DNA of 64,000 nt from NCBI GenBank assembly GCA_903882665.1, contig CAIRXW010000045.1, forward strand, positions 62,001 through 126,000, read 5' to 3'. The notes under the pieces are model-generated. The model was not told the DNA's origin. It made no database searches and saw only the letters and a list, made by a program, of their open reading frames with translations. Origin of the DNA: an uncultured Chlorobiaceae bacterium. GTDB lineage: Bacteria > Bacteroidota > Chlorobiia > Chlorobiales > Chlorobiaceae. The position numbers and the translations under genes are program-made. Shown here piece after piece: positions 61,275 to 64,000 of the stretch (position 1 is the stretch's first letter; each line of letters opens with the position of its first letter).

Positions 61275-62342
61275 ATGAAGAGAGAGATAGAATATCTTCT
61301 TAATCCAGCATTAAAGAATATTGCGGCATACCGTGTTGAGGGGGGACAGGAGGCCGAGATTAAGCTGAATCAGAACGAAAGCCCTTTTGATGTACCGATG
61401 TGGCTCAAGGAGGAGATTATCGGTGAATTTATCAAGGAACCATGGAACCGCTATCCGGATATTCTTCCTTACAAGGGAATGCGTGCCTATGCTGATTTTC
61501 TTGGTATTTCGCCCGACTCGGTGATGATGAGCAACGGATCGAATGAGATGCTCTATACCATATTTCTTGCCTGTCTTGGCCCCTGCAGGAAGGTGCTGAT
61601 TCCTGATCCCTCGTTTTCGCTTTACGAAAAAATAGCGCTGCTCCTGCAGTCGCAGATTGTCACGGTTCCCATGCGTGCGGATCTTGATTTCGATCTGGAG
61701 GCGATTCTTCGTGTTGCTCATGACGAGGCTGTTGACTTTATTGTTCTCTCGACACCGAACAATCCTACCGGCAAATCGCTCACTTTTGAAGAGATTCGTT
61801 TGATTGCGCACTCTTCTGATGCCATTGTTCTTGTTGATGAGGCTTATATTGAGTTTTCACGGCAACGCTCTGTTCTTGAACTGATCGACGAACTGCCGAA
61901 TCTTGTTGTGCTTCGCACGATGTCCAAAGCCCTTGCCCTGGCGGGAATCCGTATCGGTTTTGCGATTGCAAATCCATTGCTGATGGCTGAAATCGCCAAG
62001 CCGAAAATTCCTTTTGCATCAAGCAGGCTTGCCGAGATAACACTCACAAAAGTGCTGGCGAATTATTCTCTTGTCACCGATGCGGTGTCGTATATTCTTC
62101 ATGAACGCGAAAAGCTTTATGCCGCACTCCTCTCTCTTGAGGGTATTGAGCCCTTTTTGAGTGACACCAATTTTTTGATTATCAGGGTCAGTGATGCGCG
62201 AGCTCTCTTTCAACGTCTCCAGAGCCAGGGTATTCTGGTGAGAAATGTCTCCGGTTACCATCTCATGGAGAACTGTTTGAGATTCAATGTAGGCCTCGTT
62301 GATGAAAATAAGCGGCTCATTGAAAAACTTGGCGCACTTTAG
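61275..62342 (+). CDS. hisC: histidinol-phosphate aminotransferase
   Basis: LNQNESPFDVP, STPNNPTGKSLTFEEI, VDEAYIEFS, RTMSKALALAGIRIGF. Confidence 0.95.
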   Translation: MKREIEYLLNPALKNIAAYRVEGGQEAEIKLNQNESPFDVPMWLKEEIIGEFIKEPWNRYPDILPYKGMRAYADFLGISPDSVMMSNGSNEMLYTIFLACLGPCRKVLIPDPSFSLYEKIALLLQSQIVTVPMRADLDFDLEAILRVAHDEAVDFIVLSTPNNPTGKSLTFEEIRLIAHSSDAIVLVDEAYIEFSRQRSVLELIDELPNLVVLRTMSKALALAGIRIGFAIANPLLMAEIAKPKIPFASSRLAEITLTKVLANYSLVTDAVSYILHEREKLYAALLSLEGIEPFLSDTNFLIIRVSDARALFQRLQSQGILVRNVSGYHLMENCLRFNVGLVDENKRLIEKLGAL

Positions 62343-62343
62343 T

Positions 62344-62886
62344 ATGCCGCCGTTCAGAAAATTGCCTGGCACAGAGATGAACCGCCTGAGTGCGGAGCAC
62401 TATTGCGGTTCGACAAAGCACCCTCTTGTTCTGATGCTTCACAATATTCGCAGTATGTGGAATGTTGGTTCAATGTTTCGCACGGCTGATGCAGCAGGGA
62501 TCGAAAAAATAATTCTTTCCGGCTATACAGCAACTCCGCCGCGAAAAGAGATTGACAAAACGGCACTGGGAGCTCAGGATACGGTTGCGTGGGAGTATCA
62601 TGCCGATCCGCTGGAGGCTGTTAAACGCATGAAGAACGACGGTGTGAAAATCTGCGGAGTCGAGATTACGGAGGGGAGTCGCCCCTATACGACCCTAAAC
62701 CACTCTGATTTTCCGATCTGCCTTATTGTCGGTAATGAAATTGACGGTCTTGAAGAGGAGCTTCTTCTGTTATGTGATGAGGTACTTGAAATTCCCCAGT
62801 ACGGTACAAAACATTCACTGAATGTTGCGGTTGCTGCAGGGATTGTTTTGTTTGAGCTGGTGCATGTTTTTCGAAGAAGTATGTAA
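62344..62886 (+). CDS. SpoU/TrmH-family RNA methyltransferase
   Basis: LHNIRSMWNVGSMFRTADAAGIEKIIL, IVGNEIDGLEEE, IPQYGTKHSLNVAVAAGIVLFE. Confidence 0.95.
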   Translation: MPPFRKLPGTEMNRLSAEHYCGSTKHPLVLMLHNIRSMWNVGSMFRTADAAGIEKIILSGYTATPPRKEIDKTALGAQDTVAWEYHADPLEAVKRMKNDGVKICGVEITEGSRPYTTLNHSDFPICLIVGNEIDGLEEELLLLCDEVLEIPQYGTKHSLNVAVAAGIVLFELVHVFRRSM

Positions 62887-62949
62887 CTTTTTGTTTTTTG
62901 CATTTGTTTTGTTTACTTAAAGGTTAAATGTTTATAACCGCGTTCTTCG

Positions 62950-63780
62950 ATGCTTCATTACAAGACATACGAGTTGGATAACCCACAGGCTCCCTGGGTT
63001 GTTTTTGTTCACGGGGCTGGTGGCAGTTCTTCAATATGGTTTTTGCAGATAAAAGAGTTTATCCGTCACTTCAATGTCCTGCTTGTCGATTTGAGGGGAC
63101 ATGGCAAGTCGAAAGGCGTTATTGGCCCCAAGGATAAACATTATTACGATTTTGAGGATGTTACCCGTGATATTCTTGATGTTCTTGACTCCCTGAACAT
63201 CAAGAAAGCGCACTTTATAGGCATTTCTCTTGGAACTATAATTATCCGCAACCTCAGCGAAATTGCTCCTGAAAGGGTGAGCTCCATGATTATGGGCGGC
63301 GCCATCATAAGGCTGAACATTCGAGCCAAAGTTCTTGTTGCCGTTGGAAACATGTTCAAGCGGGTTGTCCCCTACATGTGGCTTTACAGTTTTTTTGCAT
63401 GGATTATCATGCCGAGTGAGCGGCACAAACGCTCAAGGCTTCTCTTTGTCAATGAAGCCAAGAAGGTTGCCCAGAAAGAGTTCATGCGCTGGTACACCCT
63501 TACCTATGAGATCACGCCTCTGCTGAAATATTTTGAAGAGAAGGATACGGCCATTCCTACACTCTATCTCATGGGAGAGGAAGACCACATGTTTCTTCCC
63601 GCTGTTCGCTACATCATTACAAAACACACCAATTCATGGCTTGAGGTGATCGAGAATTCCGGTCATGTCTGTAACGTTGACCAGCCAAAGGAGTTCAATG
63701 CCCGTGCCATCCTCTTTTTGAAGAAAATATCATCGGTCAATGTGGTTGAAAAATCGTCAGTCCGGCTCGCGGCCTGTTAA
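62950..63780 (+). CDS. alpha/beta hydrolase
   Basis: VFVHGAGGSSSIWFLQ, DLRGHGKSKG, HFIGISLGTIIIR, SGHVCNVDQP. Confidence 0.93.
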   Translation: MLHYKTYELDNPQAPWVVFVHGAGGSSSIWFLQIKEFIRHFNVLLVDLRGHGKSKGVIGPKDKHYYDFEDVTRDILDVLDSLNIKKAHFIGISLGTIIIRNLSEIAPERVSSMIMGGAIIRLNIRAKVLVAVGNMFKRVVPYMWLYSFFAWIIMPSERHKRSRLLFVNEAKKVAQKEFMRWYTLTYEITPLLKYFEEKDTAIPTLYLMGEEDHMFLPAVRYIITKHTNSWLEVIENSGHVCNVDQPKEFNARAILFLKKISSVNVVEKSSVRLAAC

Positions 63781-64000
63781 ATGACAGGCTTGTTGTAGTG
63801 GTTCATGGCATGTTCGATGCCGTTGATTGCGAAATCAAGAGCGGCATCCCGGCAGACCGGCAGAATTTTTTCCATTACCGCCCTCTCATTCTCACTGAAT
63901 TTTCCGAGCACAAACGACGAAAAAGAGCTTAACGGCTGTTCCTCCACTCTGATCCCTATCCGCAGGCGGGCAAACTCTTCGCTGCCGAGCGATTCGATAA
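63777..64000 (-). CDS. pth: peptidyl-tRNA hydrolase, 3' part only (runs off window)
   Basis: Reverse complement translates to IESLGSEEFARLRIGIRVEE...SSFVLGKFSENERAVMEKILPV...AMNHYNKPVI*. Confidence 0.85.
   Translation of the reverse strand, partial: IESLGSEEFARLRIGIRVEEQPLSSFSSFVLGKFSENERAVMEKILPVCRDAALDFAINGIEHAMNHYNKPVI

Noticed and set aside
1-64000. CRISPR arrays / cas genes
   Set aside because: No regularly spaced direct repeats and no Cas-like ORFs seen.

Overview
The window looks like a green-sulfur-bacterium (Chlorobiales-type) chromosome. This is inferred from a BchG/ChlG-type chlorophyll synthase, tandem 2[4Fe-4S] ferredoxins, a hemA-hemC-hemD cluster and a CcsA/HemX-like gene. 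Housekeeping genes include typA/bipA, hisC, hldD, an RND efflux operon, msrA, a LOG-family protein, tRNA-Val(CAC) and the 3' part of pth. Several accessory segments interrupt this backbone: (1) 1-6.6 kb, an operon of four unknown genes ending in a ~1300-aa protein; (2) 19.9-25.2 kb, a co-directional Dcm / double-GHKL ATPase / receiver-like / Vsr operon; (3) 25.7-26.8 kb, an IS630-type transposase; (4) 27.2-29.3 kb, a very AT-rich three-gene operon encoding a GlnD-like nucleotidyltransferase, a two-TM protein and a RelA/SpoT-fold protein, my best candidate for an undescribed (possibly defence or toxin-type) system; (5) 29.6-36.7 kb, a UbiA-like gene with an internally deleted paralog, a TetR/arsM region and a sicariid-PLD-like protein carrying a PLAT domain. 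Other points of interest are a class D beta-lactamase, a Rieske-flavodoxin fusion, an SPFH plus Tim44/Zn-ribbon/TerB pair, and a frameshifted hybrid sensor kinase. All assignments come from reading motifs in the supplied translations. No database search was run.
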